A program made the position numbers and the translations under genes. DNA of 64,000 nt, from positions 203,344,690-203,408,689 of the forward strand of contig CP136069.1 in the NCBI GenBank assembly GCA_032622095.1, read 5' to 3'. The first letter of the stretch is position 1; the number at the start of each line of letters is the position of its first letter. Below are positions 34,978 to 48,509 of the stretch, in pieces. The stretch is from Siphonodentalium dalli. Lineage: Eukaryota > Mollusca > Scaphopoda > Gadilida > Siphonodentaliidae. The notes under the pieces were generated by a model that saw nothing but the letters and a program-made list of their open reading frames with translations, did no database searches and was not told the origin of the DNA.

Positions 34978-36075
34978 TTATTGGCTAATTTCGAAAATAA
35001 TACCGAGAGTGATTCTATGGACATGGGTAGGATGTATATGTATATCTTTGGTGGTTATATATGACCATCGTTGTTGAGAATATGTATACGGGGTGACTGT
35101 ATGGGTAATGTTGAGATGAATGGGTATACATTGCGTGACTGTATGATCATGAATGTGGTGAATATGTATACAGGGAGTGACTATGTGGTCATGGGTCAGA
35201 CGTAAGAGTGTACCCGGTGTGCATACATGGTGACTCATTACCGGATGGTGTGTACACAATTGTATGGTCTTATGTGAGGTGTTTGTCTATAAAGCAGGTG
35301 GCCATATGACCATTGGTGAGGTGTATTTGTATGCATGTCATGGGTGGGTGTATATGTATATCTCGAGTGGCTATATGGCAATGGGTGTGGTGAATAGGTA
35401 TACAGGGAGTGACCATATGGTCAATAGTGAGGTGAATATGTGTACAAGGAGTGACTTTATTACCCTGAATGTGGAGCATAGGTCTACAGGAAGTGACCAT
35501 ATGGTCATGGGCCATGTGTAGGGGTATACCTGGTGTACCTGCATGGTGACTCATGCCTGTATGGTCATTTGTGGGGTGTAATTGTATACCCAAGTGTGGC
35601 TGTATGGTCATTGGTGAGGTGTATGTGTATAAAGCATTTAGTTGTATGGCCATTGGTGAGGTGTATATGAATACCTGGAACGATTCAATGGTCATGGGTG
35701 GGTGTATATGTATATCTTGAGTGGTTATGACCATGGCTGTTTCGAATATTTATACACGGAGGCCAATAGTGATGTGAATATATGTATACAAGGAGGGACT
35801 ATATTATAGTCCATCACTGTATGATCATGCATGTGGTGAATAGATATACAGGGAGTGACTATATGGTCATGGATCAGGTGTATGAGTATACCCGGTGTGC
35901 ATGTATGATGACTCCCGGCTGTATGATCATGGGTGGGGCGTACGGATACATCAAATGGTGGCTGCATGGTCATGGGTGAGGTGTTTGTGTATAAAGTGAT
36001 TGGTTTTATGGTCTGGTATATTTGTCTGGTCTATATACAGTGTGACTCTATGACCATGGGTGTGCCACAAAGGTG
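34978..36075 (+). repeat. Foldback-type ~42-bp minisatellite, copy 3
   Basis: Same unit family as 8410-10108. The CCCGGTGTGC landmark recurs at about 35213, 35528 and 35890, which indicates a higher-order period of roughly 315-360 bp. Confidence 0.85.
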
Positions 36076-37310
36076 GGCTTATGGTGGCTATCGCTTTCCA
36101 CAATAACTCAAGTATATGTTAATTAATAGAGATGTTTAGTTGTCAGTTGATTAAGTAACATTTTAATAACCAACTGAGTTACAATTTGCTACATTGTCAG
36201 AGCAGCATATAATAATGTACGGGATATAATTATATGGATTTTACCAAATCCGATTGCCATTTTGCAAGCCATCTTGAGTACGTTTGTCTAAAAACACCCC
36301 ATTGTGACACATTTAAGACAGTTCAAAACGATAACACCTTTAATACCAAAGATAGTTCCATTTTACTTGAAAAAAATTGTCAAAACCTGAAAAGTTAATT
36401 TGTGCCGATATCACGTTTGTGAGAGGGAAATCCAACATTAATATGTCTGGTAATGTCAGTGGTTATAGTAGCAACTATTAACCAATGTGCATCAGCAATG
36501 TTAGTATTCAATGTATAGAAGGATTATAGTCGATTTTATTCATGAACGACAACTTGTAAGTGATTGCAATATATGCTGGGGAAATATAGCTACCATTTTC
36601 CATAATACGTCATAGGTCATAAGTCATATTTAGTCAAAGTGACAATTTTGGTTCCATTGAATTGGAATATTCATAGGTAAAGGTATGCCTCACTTATGCA
36701 CAGTTCTGCTCATTTCTTTTTGTGATATGACTAGAATCCCAATGGTGATTATTTGCGAAATTTTATAGCACGTTCTGTAAAATAAAAATGTTTCGAGATT
36801 GGAAGGGCCTGCTACTCACATAATCGCATATTTCATTGCCCCAATGATCAGTTAACATAAAAAATATATAATAAATGCGGATTGCAGCGTGCGGCGGTGG
36901 ATTCAAATTTGAAATCCAATGACCTGTTAACATGAAAAATATAAATAAAGTTGTAATTCTCAACCAGTTCCAAACAGCAGAAACTAATCTAGAAAATATT
37001 AGTGAAAAATAGTCAATTTTTTCACTTCCGGCGACCATATTGGAATGGGGAGTTCAGATTTTAACCCTAAAATGCTAGCATTGTGTCCTAGCTTCACAAT
37101 AATATAATACATTTATATACATTTGTCAAGATTTTCTCTCTATAATTTGCATCAACCTAACTTATAGTGCCTCGTCTTAAAACACGGCGACCATGTTGGA
37201 CGCCATCTTGTTTCGTATATACGCGGACACTTTCTTTCCGTGTTAACATTGCTTAAAATTTCAGGGACATAATAATGAATAAAATGAGTGAGGTGAAGTT
37301 AAGACCTATG
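36076..37310 (-). mobile_element. Foldback element copy 3, centre and right arm
   Basis: Contains one half of the central stem (GGTGGCTATCGCTTTCCAC, 36083-36101) and a loop-like AAGTATATGTTAATTAATAG (36110-36129), then a right arm matching 13640-14262 and the outer left arm of copy 1 in inverse orientation, ending near AGTGAGGTGAAGTTAAG (37288-37304). The second stem half and the inverted minisatellite are missing, so the centre is deleted relative to copy 1. Confidence 0.75.
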
Positions 37311-38487
37311 GTGTGCGGTGTAGAAGTACCCTATCAGCTTCCTGACTGTCAACGACAACGTCATATATGTTCTTGCTACCGGTGGATAGAGTATTCCAAT
37401 ACCCACAAAATTACACATCGCCTGTTAAATGCAACCACAATGGCATCCCTCGTATATGGGATACCATTGCCCCCACCACATCATAATGGTAACACATTAG
37501 GGTACATGCACCAGGGGTCATACCAGCTCACGGACTAATGCAACAAATTGGGGTAGGTTAATCATAAAGATAAACAATATGACCTAAAGTTATAAAGACA
37601 GCATTTTTTTTACAATGACCTTGACCTTTCACAATGACCTTGACCCTTGAGATGAGTACTGGCGGTCCGTTATGGAGAATAGATTTATATAAATATTATT
37701 ATATAACTATATCCAATCCTATCACCAATATACTTAATATATGATCATTTTCCAGAATTCTCAGAAATCACACACTGTTGCTATGGTAACACCAATTTTA
37801 GGAAACTAATTGATAAGAAGCTTGTTAACGTTGGTTTCTAATGTCTCCAGTATATGGGCTTTATGAAAATATATGTTGCTGAAAATTCACATAACATTTT
37901 ACGAAACCCATTTTTTAAATTACACATGACAGGCTATTACCATGGCAAAGATGGGCAGCTCAGATACAAAATTGTCATAATCAGGCCCTGATTATGACCA
38001 TTCAAATAGTTCAAACTGGAAAACGAAATACATCTATAAGGCAGTTCTTACAACAAATTGAAGGCAAGAAACTCCCGATTCTACATAAATTACATGGTTT
38101 GGGGTTATTTGCGAAATAAATGCATTTATGGGCAAGTGAATGTAGAATTACTTGTTGTAAATTAACTTATTAATAAATTACCTTGACCTTAGTGAATGAC
38201 CTTGACACACATGTATCTCCCCATTTGTATTATGAAGTGGCCAATCACTTGTGTTCTCAACTTAGATACTAATATCAAACATAGTACCAATTAGTTTCAC
38301 AGAAAGAGGTATTTCCCGTTTCCTCCCATTTCCAGATGCCGTTGCCATGGACACCAAATTCATTTCTCACCAGTATCTGGTAATCCGGGCATCCCCCGCC
38401 AAAAAGATTACCGTTTGTTCAAAGAACATATGTACAAAATTTCATGCTTTAATCCGGCCAGTCACGATTTTTTGGTTAATTGACTGG
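37311..38487. other. No gene seen
   Basis: AT-rich with two AATGACCTTGACC words at 37614 and 37636 and another near 38198. No other feature was supported. Confidence 0.4.
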
Positions 38488-39330
38488 GCTATAGGTTACA
38501 CACAACTAATTATTTTCCAAAGGCGACAGTGTTAACTAAAAGTCCCGCCGGCCATGGGTTAAGCCTATTTGAACTTCAAGTGGTCAATTTTCCCTTAGAA
38601 CGTCATCCTCTGCACCAGTATGTGACAACAAATGCGCCCTTTTCGGTATTGTTTTCAAACGATAATCTTGCATTTCCACAACTACCCCATTTACTACACA
38701 AAAATCAGCAGCATAAAAATACCCAGACCCCTTCCCTAACTTCTGGACACCACTAGACTCTTCCTGGAGATCTAGACATACATGATCGCCATATTTACGT
38801 AGGCTATGATTTTCTGTTCCAGATTAGGTATATTTCCCTCAATGATAATCAACCAATCAGCAGCCAGTTTTTTTTTTATGCTGACTCGAGTTTCCCTACA
38901 CAAATTCAAGAAGCGTAACTCTATATAATTAGTTGCTTGTAACCTATAATTGTAAAGAAAATCGACATTTGATCGTGTAAACCGCGCCAATTTTACAAAA
39001 AAAAGCTTTACTGTGATACGATAGTAATATAGGAGTAATTGAACATCCTATTATCTCCCAGTTGTACTTTAACCCACATACCCCGTTTTAAAATTAATCA
39101 TTTTTTTGGGGTAAGAAATAACACCAATAATCGATTCATGATAACTCTGGAAGCACAGTTTAGTAGAAAAGATACTAATGTCTCATGTCATGCTTGTCGT
39201 AGACATATATACTGCACAGTGTCGCATGTCCCATGTCCATCCACTCACTAATGGGAATATTATGACCACAAATCTGACCACACCCAAATTTCAGGGTTTT
39301 TCATCATAATCTAATTTGTAAAATCCGACA
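38488..39330 (+). repeat. Direct duplication, copy 1
   Basis: Same sequence as 39832-40636 from CTATAGGTTACACACAACTA to TAATCTAATTTGTAAAATC, with few substitutions. Copy 1 carries about 36 bp (TGCTGACTCGAGTTTCCCTA...) missing from copy 2. A 75-aa frame (38529-38756) is kept in both copies but has no known motif. Confidence 0.9.
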
Positions 39331-39831
39331 CGCGTGCATAACGCACACGATAGAAAGGCATATGTATAACTTTTGAAAACTAGTTACGTATCTCTACCAT
39401 ACGCTTTAAGGAATTTATCTGATTTTGAACAGTACAATGTTTAATTGGATTTGAAATAGACCCCCCCCCCCCTCAAAATTTCACAATCCGACGATGATTT
39501 GGTTCAATGATAGGCAGATGTCCCTTTAAATTTCAGTACTTTTTAGGAGTTTGAGTCGAATTCCTATTAGAGAAACTGCCATCACCTCGATTGTGTTATT
39601 TGAACATTAAAGGTCCACCCATGTGCACAAAATTGATGATTTTCATAAAATTTCGCCTCCAGAAAAAGTTGAAGTTCCGGCGACAGAGGGTTAATAAATG
39701 TCTCGCATAATCTGAAAATGATTCGGTAGGGCGTAAAAATACCATAGCTCAACAAATCGAGACAGTCTTTGTTTATCAGTGCTTCTAAATTCGCTGCCTT
39801 GAACGATATTTGAAAAATGTGAATTTTCTGC
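39331..39831. other. Spacer between duplicated blocks
   Basis: Unique-looking sequence including a C-run at about 39462-39473. No gene seen. Confidence 0.5.
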
Positions 39832-40636
39832 CTATAGGTTACACACAACTAATTATTTTCCATAGGCGACAGTGTTAACTAAAAGTCCCGCCGGCCATGG
39901 GTTAAGCCTATTTGAACTTCAAGTGGTCAATTTTCCCTTAGAACGTCATCCTCTGCACCAGTATGTGACAACAAATGCGCCCTTTTCGGTATTGTTTTCA
40001 AACGATAATCTTGCATTTCCACAACTACCCCATTTACTGCACAAAAATCAGCAGCATAAAAATACCCAGACCCCTTCCCTAACTTTTGGACACCACTAGA
40101 CTCTTCCTGGAGATCTAGACATACATGATCGCCATATTTACGTAGGCTATGATTTTCTGTTCCCGATTAGGTATATTTCCCTCAATGATAATCAACCAAT
40201 CAGCTGCCAGATTTTTTTTTTATAGCGTAACTCTATATAATTAGTTGCTTGTAACCTATAATTGTAAAGAAAATCGACATTTGATCGTGTAAACCGCGCC
40301 AATTTTACAAAAAAAAAGCTTTACTGTGATACGATAGTAATATAGGAGTAATTGAACATCCTATTATCTCCCAGTTGTACTTTAACCCACATACCCCGTT
40401 TTAAAATTAATCATTTGTTTGGGGTAAGAAATAACACCAATAATCGATTCATGATAACTCTGGAAGCACAGTTTAGTAGAAAAGATACTAATGTCTCATG
40501 TCATGCTTGCGATAGACATATATACTGCACAGTGTCGCATGTCCCATGTCCATCCACTCACTAATGGGAATATTATGACCACAAATCTGACCACACCCAA
40601 ATTTCAGGGTTTTTCATCATAATCTAATTTGTAAAA
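39832..40636 (+). repeat. Direct duplication, copy 2
   Basis: Offset of 1343 bp from copy 1. The right breakpoint is TTGTAAAATC, after which the two copies diverge completely. Confidence 0.9.
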
Positions 40637-41680
40637 TCACAGTCGTCTCGTCGAATAGCTCACAGCAGAGAAGAACAATACTCGCGGTGCTAGTTTGTGG
40701 ACATGAGCCATGATAGTGGGAATGAAATGGGCCACCCCTACACCTGGTTGGTGCATGTTTAAGATATAGAATGTCATGCGTGTCGGTGGTTTTTTTGTTT
40801 GGTTTGGTAAGATTGTATTTCCACATCTGTTTTGAAGCCGTTCTGATTCAACTTGACCAGACGTATAATTTTGTCTGGATAATACTATGCTAGCCTCCCC
40901 AGAACAGTCGGATGGACTAAAGGATAATGTCTTTATAGAATGAAGGTATGCGTTTTTGTTATCCTCTCTCAGGGTTAGTGTCAGTATGTGGGCGGTATTC
41001 AAGAAAATGTGGTGCATTTATTTCACTATGTATTTAAATAACAATTTATAGTCGCGACGGCAATGGCTGTGGACGTTGGGGAACGTGACCTTTATGATCA
41101 TATAGCTTTATATATATAACTTTAGAATATAGTAGTTACTATGTCTCTTGCAGGAAAATGGTCGGAATGGTGATGTTACCAAGAAATCACTTAGTGTACC
41201 CAACGTATGTTGAACTGAATGCAAGATCTCATCAACGTAACATTCCTCTGGATGTTCTTCGCGTTGAACAATTCACCCTTGTGTTGATGGCATTTGTACT
41301 TTCTTGAACCATACCGACCACCACCCAGCGTGAGTATGACATATCAACCAACTATCAAAGGTATCGCCTTTACGACTACGTACACCCCAGTATGTGTGGG
41401 GCTTATATAGTAGTAGTCAATGGTACACGCCTGGTTCAGTTGATTATGAACGGCTTCCAAACGGATGGGAACATACAATCTTAGCATACAAGGAAAGAAA
41501 AGCCACGCATGAGATCCTGTCTGAATCTAAAACATACCCCAAAAAAGGGGCGGTGCAGTCACGGTCCAATTTCATTTCCACTATCATGACACATGCCCAC
41601 AAACTAGCACCGTGTGTATTGTTATTATCTGCTTAGATCTGTTCGATGAGACGATTGCTGGATGCCAACACGATTATTCT
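40637..41680. repeat. Diverged inverted repeat with protein-like similarity
   Basis: Minus-strand 40930-40640 and plus-strand 41394-41680 are inverted relatives. Their translations share the pattern Y(T/-)xGxV(E/D)xERL.N....TIL and H(V/A)HKLAP(R/C)VL. Both are riddled with stops or shifts. Some unidentified coding sequence, perhaps from a transposon, may lie behind both. I cannot name it. Confidence 0.5.
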
Positions 41681-42500
41681 TAGGATCATGGTCAAGAAGT
41701 GTGGGTATATTATGCATTATGGTCTTCTACGCCTTAGCAGAAAGGCATCCGTCAAATGTCAGGCTTTCAACATTCGAAGCCATATACAGAAGTTGTCCGG
41801 GTACGTCAGTGCATTATATGAGTATTTGAATTGATGAACCATATATTGAGAAGTGGCTGTTTGGGAAGATCACTAGGTATACATGTTGTTATCCCCATTA
41901 CATGTAGGTCACCAAAACTGAAAATACGCAGATAGAGAGGTCCTTCTGAAAGCTAGTATACGTATCGACCGCATACCTTTCTAGTTTATCGCACAAGATG
42001 ACGCTCAGATCCCATATGTAGCATCTGAATTATATCACGAATGAAGCTCGCGAAGAATAAGGATAATAATTCCCAGCTTTCGAGACAAACACGTGAGCTG
42101 GACAACGGCATATGTATTGTTTGAAAAAAATCCGATTAGTGGGACCCTTCTACAAAGAAGTGTAGAAAACTGTGTTGGTGTGAGCGAGATAGATTAATCT
42201 GACGAAGAGACGGAAACTGGTCCAGATGATGTTGAATGTGGCAAATCAGAATAACATGAATAAGCTCAGGTACTATTGTTTTGATTCTTGGAGGTCATAC
42301 TATGACTATTCGGCGCACCTATATATGGTTACGGTCCGTATGGGCGCTTAGTGGAGAATGGATTTCGAATCGAAATGCCTCATCGCGATTATTAATTGTG
42401 GGTTGTCATCCTTCCAAAAGGCTAAGACTTATGTTGGAACTAATAAATGACTTATAGTATGTACCGTTTCGTCCAAACTAGTTTAAATTAGTATGTGATA
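41681..42500. other. No feature seen
   Basis: No open frame, repeat or RNA supported. Confidence 0.4.
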
Positions 42501-42519
42501 ATATCGACTTCTTTTCAAT

Positions 42520-43090
42520 TTCTGGCCGCCAGTTTGGCCGCCATCTTGACTATGAGAGTTTGCCAAACTCAAATGAATACTTCATATCAATGTTCCATAT
42601 GAACATGTAATTGTGGGCAGAATTCGCGTAACAATAACGCCCATCGTAAAAAAGTAAAGGAATGTGAGCTTGTTTTCAAATATCGGTCGCCATTTTGGCC
42701 GCCATCTTCGAATTGGAAAACAATTTCTTCCACGAAATGCAAGGTAATTACTTCACATCAGTATTCTCAACTCAACTGTCAGCATGTGTGCAGTTGAGTT
42801 GTCTCGAAAATAATGCCCAATGATGTGAAAATGAGGGAGGGAATTTCGGTGATTTTTCAAAATCTGTCCGCCATTGTGGGCGCCATTTTGGATTTGGGGG
42901 ACTTTTATTTGGATATGGTACAAGGACAGTTCTTCGCCTAAGTGTTCCCAACTATCAATAGTAAGCAGGTGTGGAGTTGTCATGACAATAATGCTCACTG
43001 ATGTTAAAATAAGCGATTTCTGTTTTTTTTTTCTATTTCTGGTGGCCATTTTGGCCGCCATCTTGAATTTGGATGAATATTTCTCAACTC
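42520..43090. repeat. Tandem ~160-190 bp repeats with GCCGCCATCTTG core
   Basis: Units each carry TTGGCCGCCATCTTG (42535, 42696, 43052 and a variant near 42876) followed by a downstream CTCAACT/GTGTG.AGTTGTC/AATAATGCCCA(C/A)TGATGT block. Related to the outer arm of the foldback family. Confidence 0.75.
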
Positions 43091-43399
43091 AGGTATAAGA
43101 GGAATCCTAGCTCGAGTATCTCCTGCACATATATATGCATCGGTGTTTATATGATAGCAATAACATTCATTGATTCGAAACATTACATCCCGTTATTAGC
43201 GTCGATTCGGCTTTGACCTGTTATACTGGCATTTGGGAAAACGTGATATCGGACACAAATATCGCACAATGAATGTATATTATGGTCCTCGTGTGTTCAT
43301 CAATGACTCTTCTATACGATAAATGTATAACATCACGCCAAGATGCCAATATTTTCCCACAGAGACAAACGAAAGGTGGTGAAATGTCAGAAAAATAGC

Positions 43400-43760
43400 A
43401 TATTTTCAAATTTCGGCGGCCATCTTGGCCGCCATATTGGATTCTGGTGTCGGATTTCTGGCTAATTTGTAAGGGTTATATATTAGCATAACTAATCGAG
43501 CGGACAACAAGACCGCATGTGATATCATCTTTACTATAACGGCGATCAAAGAGACCTGGTGCATTTAACAAAAATGGCCGCCATGATGGACGCCATCCTG
43601 TCTGGAGTCTCTGCGGCTACTTATTTTTCTTGTTAACAACCGAAAAAAAATAGAGGAGACATTAAGCAAGAAAATTAGTGGGGTGAAGTCCTGGGGGGGG
43701 GGGGGGTACAGAGGTCGACCAATATCTCCTGGACGAATAAGTTTGTGACTAAACTCATTC
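43400..43760 (-). mobile_element. Foldback family end fragment
   Basis: GGCCGCCATATTGG, GATGGACGCCATCCTGTCTGG, TTGTTAACA and GTGGGGTGAAGTCC followed by a G-run correspond, inverted, to 7080-7390 of copy 1. It confirms that the C/G-run and the CTTCACCCCACT segment belong to the family terminus. Confidence 0.65.
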
Positions 43761-43981
43761 GTTCTACCCATTTTATCACTGAGACATAATTTGTTACTGT
43801 GGAACCATACTATAGTAAATCAAATTTATTTCATTTTCGAATCAGCTGAAAAGTTGACCGTTTTGAGAATTTGGTTGGAATATTCACCACTTACAATAGA
43901 ATTACAAATTTAATCACTCAATAAGTTTAAATAACATATAAATATCTTATCAATGATCTCTAATTTACACCGACAAGCTTG

Positions 43982-44401
43982 AAAGGTACTCAATCCGATT
44001 AAGCGCCCCTAAATTACTATTTCTTTGGTTTCAGGGGTAAACAATATTTGATTCGAGTCGAGGAACCCACCCACAAAAGCTCAGAGTGATCAGATATTGA
44101 TTTTGGAAGTTTGTTATTTCTCGAGATGTGTACTAATAATTGCCACAGAAACACTTATTCAAACGGACGAAGAGGGATAACTCTAAAATCAAGTGGTAAT
44201 AATAACGCAATTTTGACCGAGACCATCCTTTTGACGGCATGTTTTGAGCCACTAACAATAGAAATAACAAAACTTCAAAAATTGATATCTGATCACTCTG
44301 AGCGTTGATGGGTAGGTTCCTCGACTCGAATCAAATATTTGTTACCCCCCGAAGCCAAAGAAATAGTAATTTATGAGGGTCTGATCGGATTGAGTACCTT
44401 T
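43982..44401. mobile_element. AAGGTACTC-type TIR MITE, copy 2
   Basis: Inverted ends of about 130 bp (AAAGGTACTCAATCCGATTA at left, its complement at right). Only about 150 bp of unique interior. No coding capacity. Confidence 0.85.
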
Positions 44402-45283
44402 AAGTATACTGTCAAACCAGTTGGATCTTTTTGCCTAAATATTTAATGTGTATGTACTGGCCTGTAATTAATTCACCGTTGTGCAGCTAATCCAGCTATA
44501 TAATTCACACCACAAAAGAAAAAAGCAAACAGTGACAAAATTATGTCACCAGGCATATTGTGTCATATGATCTAAGTCATGGACCTAATCTGAATGTGCC
44601 ATTTTCTATCACCCATTTGCTAAAAATTTACGCGAATGCCTTTATATAATTAATGCATGCCGTAAATGGGAGCTGTGCCTTTCGAAAATATTCAATATCA
44701 CACTGAAAACGCGAATAATTGTGATTTAACTCAACTACGAATTGGCGCGATTTTTATCGAAAGTGCACCACCAGTCCTGCATTGTGTAACGAGTTTTCGG
44801 AAGAGCAACGGAGCGTTTTGCTCTTGTTTTTAACTGCTTCCTAATGCTATTTACAGAAAGTAACATACACAGAAACTGATGGGGAGTGCTAATTAACAGG
44901 CGGATTTTGAATGTAGATTATTCATTTTTAACTTGAATTATATTCACTTGTACACGCTCGAGAATTTTCCAATGTAAATGCACTTAGAATGGACACTGTT
45001 CGATAATCTGGCTAAACTGGGGTTATTCCGGGACACGAATGTATCAAAACGTGTAGTGTATGATAGAAACATTACTTTAGAACCTGTCGGAAGTTCGAAA
45101 TATCTGTATCAAAGTATTCCTGTATGTGTTCTACTTTATAGCATTGAACACACACGCAGCAGGGAATATATTTTCTTGTTAGTGCTTGTTACGTAATAAT
45201 CTATTTCACAGTAGGGGTGGTATCAACTCGTGATTGCATGATTTCTTTTGCCACGTGTGTGAGTCGATATTGCAATAAACATT
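44402..45283. other. No gene recognised
   Basis: A 72-aa open frame at 44978-45196 has no motif that I can identify and no splice context strong enough to call an exon. Confidence 0.4.
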
Positions 45284-45768
45284 AAAGGTACTCGATCCGA
45301 TCAGAGGGTCCCCATCTCAACAGATTCCAACAACAACAATCCGATCAGAGGGTCCTATATTACTATTTCTTTGGCTTTTGGGGTAAAAAAAAAATTGATT
45401 CAAGTCGAGGAACCCATCAAACAAAGCTCAGAGTTATTAGATATTGATTTTTGAAATTTGTTATTTTCTCGAGATGAGTACTAATAATTGCCTTCAATTT
45501 CGTAATCTGCTCGAGATGTGTACACCAAATCACTATTCAAACAGACAAGGATGGATAACTCTAAAATCAAGTGGTAATAATAACGCAATTTTGACTGTGT
45601 TCTGGGACAGAAAGTATTCCCGATAATGACAAATAATAGATTTCTAAAATCGATATCTAAAAACTCTGAGCTTTGATGGGTGGCTTCCTCGACTCGAATC
45701 AATTATTTTTGACCCCCAAAGCCATTGAAATAGTAATTGAGAGGAGTTTTATCGGATTGAGTACCTTT
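45284..45768. mobile_element. AAGGTACTC-type TIR MITE, copy 3
   Basis: Same family. It has an extra internal duplication of GATCAGAGGGTCC near the left end and is closest to copy 4 (51714). Confidence 0.85.
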
Positions 45769-47396
45769 AAATTGATTACCCGGAAGACATTCCAAGATTG
45801 TAAGGGATGCAAATCAAACTCGGCTCAACAAAATGACCTATTTCGTGCATGCCATCTCGAACTGGGACCTACACCTACTGCGGAATAATGCGGCACATTA
45901 TTACAGAGGAAGAGGTATTAACTAAGGTATATATATTAGCTGCACTGTATTTGAGTCAATGTTATAAACTTCCCTGTAAGAATGTGAAAAAGTTCCCATG
46001 ATTTGAACTGGTGGAATATGATTTCTGCGGGCGTATACCCAGAGTAGAGATTCATGCCATGATATATATATAACTTCCCTGGTATCCATTTTTTTTTTTA
46101 AATTTGTACACATCCCTTCATTGCACGTTTATATGTTGAAATCAATTGGAAACAAAATAGACATATGGGGAGAGTTATTATCTGCTATTATCAACGAAGG
46201 CTATACGTGCATGCTATAATTATATAATTGAACCAATCGGAGTAATCGATAATCTGAACGGGCATGTGTGGAACAGGGGTACACATAATTACAGCTTACT
46301 ATCTCACCGATATTAATAGGGATAGGCATATAGACCCCGAAGCCACGACAAATAATTTTCGCGGCTGGCTCAACCAATTTCGTGGCTGGTAAGCTAGCTA
46401 AGCCGGCTCAATCGCGACGTTCGTGGCTGACGATATAATAATGGCGGCTCAGCCGGCTGAGACGTTCTCGTTCAGCGTATTTTCGTTTCCGAAATTGTCC
46501 TTATCCCCAGCTATAGACCCAAAGTCCTTCGTTAATTTTTGCCATTATGGAAAAGTCCAACACCAAAAGAATACGTGCGTGTGGTCTTGAAATCTACGGG
46601 TTCACCACAAACGCTAAAAAAAACCCTGCAAGAATATACTATGTATAGTTTCCCACCTAATCGGTATAAGTTACATTGGGAATTCTGTCGAATTCAGACT
46701 GCTATCATCATGCACTGTCATCTTGCGATATATGCATGCATATTTGAAGGATGAATCCGATAGTAAAGATATAATATTTCAAACTATTTTCTTTATTCTA
46801 TTCTACAGGTTATATGCATATATTGACAAATGCCAGAAATGTCTGATACTGAGTCGTGTCGAAATAAACAATTTATATTTTAACCCTTTCAAGTTTCAAT
46901 GCTGAATGGATGCTCCCATTCAGTTAGACGAAAGCATGCATTGGAATAGTCTATTCCACATTGAGAGGCCCAGGCGTTCTGATGCATGTATGCCGATATT
47001 AGGCAATGCGGTTTCGTTCTTTGCGATTCACAGTACAGTTGTGCTTGATATATATAGCCCATGCACACGGCCATTTTAAAATTCCGGTGGCGGAGTTTTT
47101 TTCATGTGGCTGACGTTAGGATAATATGGCTGGCGGCGGCTTGTGGCCACTATGGATGGCGGTGACGTGCGATGGCGGCTTCGTGCACTAGATAGGCACA
47201 ACTGTCATGATATACTACAATCTATTTATTCCATAAATGCCTTAATAAAGCTCAATCCACCATGAGGAAATTGCGCTATATATACTAGTAAGCACCTATA
47301 ATGCTTGTTGCCAAATCATCTTCTTCTCTTCGAGTCTATATGCATACTATATTGTCATGTTTCACACTTATGTATACATTTTGGTAAGAAATAAAT
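45769..47396. other. No gene recognised; GGCTGGC-rich patches
   Basis: Clusters of GGCTGGCT/GGCGGC words at 46360-46480 and 47090-47190 may be two ends of a decayed element, but no clean inverted repeat was found. A TTAACCCTTTCAAG word at 46877 resembles a piggyBac-type end without a partner. Confidence 0.4.
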
Positions 47397-47721
47397 ATTG
47401 TGATGGTTACAGTTATGCCCTGTGCCAATGCATTCTCTTATATATGCGAGTCGACCATAGGTCGCCTCGCATATATAAGAGAATGCATTGGCCTAAAAAA
47501 AAATCTTTTTTACCATTTTTTCTTACATTCTTTAACAATTTTATAATTTTTTATTACATTTTTTAACATTTTTTATAATATTTTTCTACATTCTTTGACA
47601 ATTTTATCATTTTTAATATGTGTTAAGCCAATGCATTCTCTTATATATGCGAGGCGACCTATGGTCGACTCGCATATATAAGAGAATGCATTGGCACAGG
47701 GCCGTTCTGTTGGGTAAAGGG
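47397..47721. mobile_element. Palindromic TTAA MITE, copy 1 (left end missing)
   Basis: Two perfect 26-bp stem hairpins (47425-47450/47466-47491 and 47628-47653/47669-47694). The two hairpins are also reverse complements of each other, including their loops. The right end GTTGGGTAAAGGG is followed by TTAA (47722). The left terminal repeat present in copy 2 (57880) is absent, replaced by unrelated sequence before about 47397. Confidence 0.8.
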
Positions 47722-47725
47722 TTAA

Positions 47726-47925
47726 ACCAATCCACCACAGTGTTAAGCTGTTTTCTATGACATGTTTGTATGTTCAGCATTTACCACTGGTTTAGAGGTC
47801 TGTCCTTTTTAACTTTTTGTTTTGTCTTTTCGTCCCGCTTCGTCTAGTATCCCCGATGAGGGTGTTTTTAATTAAGCTGATGGTGAATTAAAATAAATAA
47901 ATTTGAGTCCCCCAAGCAACTTATA
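47726..47925 (+). mobile_element. Probable LINE 3' tail
   Basis: Ends TATCCCCGATGAGGGTGTTT...GAATTAAAATAAATAAAT, a (TAAA)-type tail after a short hairpin-like CCCCGATGAGGG. No coding part. A guess based on tail structure only. Confidence 0.35.
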
Positions 47926-48194
47926 TGTATATACATGAATGCATGTGGCAGTACAATGTGGATACCACAATGTCACAAGGGACGTGGCCGCTGTCAATAT
48001 ATTCCAGTTTATTAGAGGTAGAAACCTATATTTCACAATTTGCACTTGTTGAAATTTTAAATATCAGAAGAATCTTATTTCATTTTTAAACTATTTGTTG
48101 TTTTCAAGCATGCTATCACCACCCCCATATATCACTACGTCACTGTGGGTAGTTAAAGAACTGCGGAATTGAACAGTAAATTGAACCAAGTGAA

Positions 48195-48509
48195 GTGCAT
48201 CACAGGAGCTTGGAATTTGGTCAAAACCCCTCTTTTATTGGCGGAACCACCACCCGGGACCAAAGGTCACGGAAGGAACGAAACAGAAAATTGTTGCCAC
48301 CTATTTTGAACTCAACTGTATTCCTACAAAAAATATATTTTCACTAAAAACTTTTGGTACCTCTTACACCTTAGATGCCAATCTACAACATTCCATAGGT
48401 ATATTTTTCCAGTTCTTCGAAAACCTCACTTTATTTCGGTAATGTATTGTAAATTCACCAACGAACACAAATCTGCGACACCTCCATCATCCGTTGTAGA
48501 ATCTGAATG
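48195..48509 (+). repeat. Long inverted repeat, left arm (~313 bp)
   Basis: Reverse complement of 51035-51345, with only rare differences (for example TTGGCGGAACC versus TTGGCGCAACC). It starts at GTGCATCACAGGAGCTTGG and ends at CAACGGATGATGG equivalents. Confidence 0.9.

Noticed and set aside
41155-41332. Possible exon after TCTCTTGCAG with a ~50-codon frame
   Set aside because: The acceptor is good but the frame has no recognisable content and no partner exons.
47850-47920. Autonomous LINE near the (TAAA)n tail
   Set aside because: No reverse transcriptase similarity upstream, so only a possible tail is reported.
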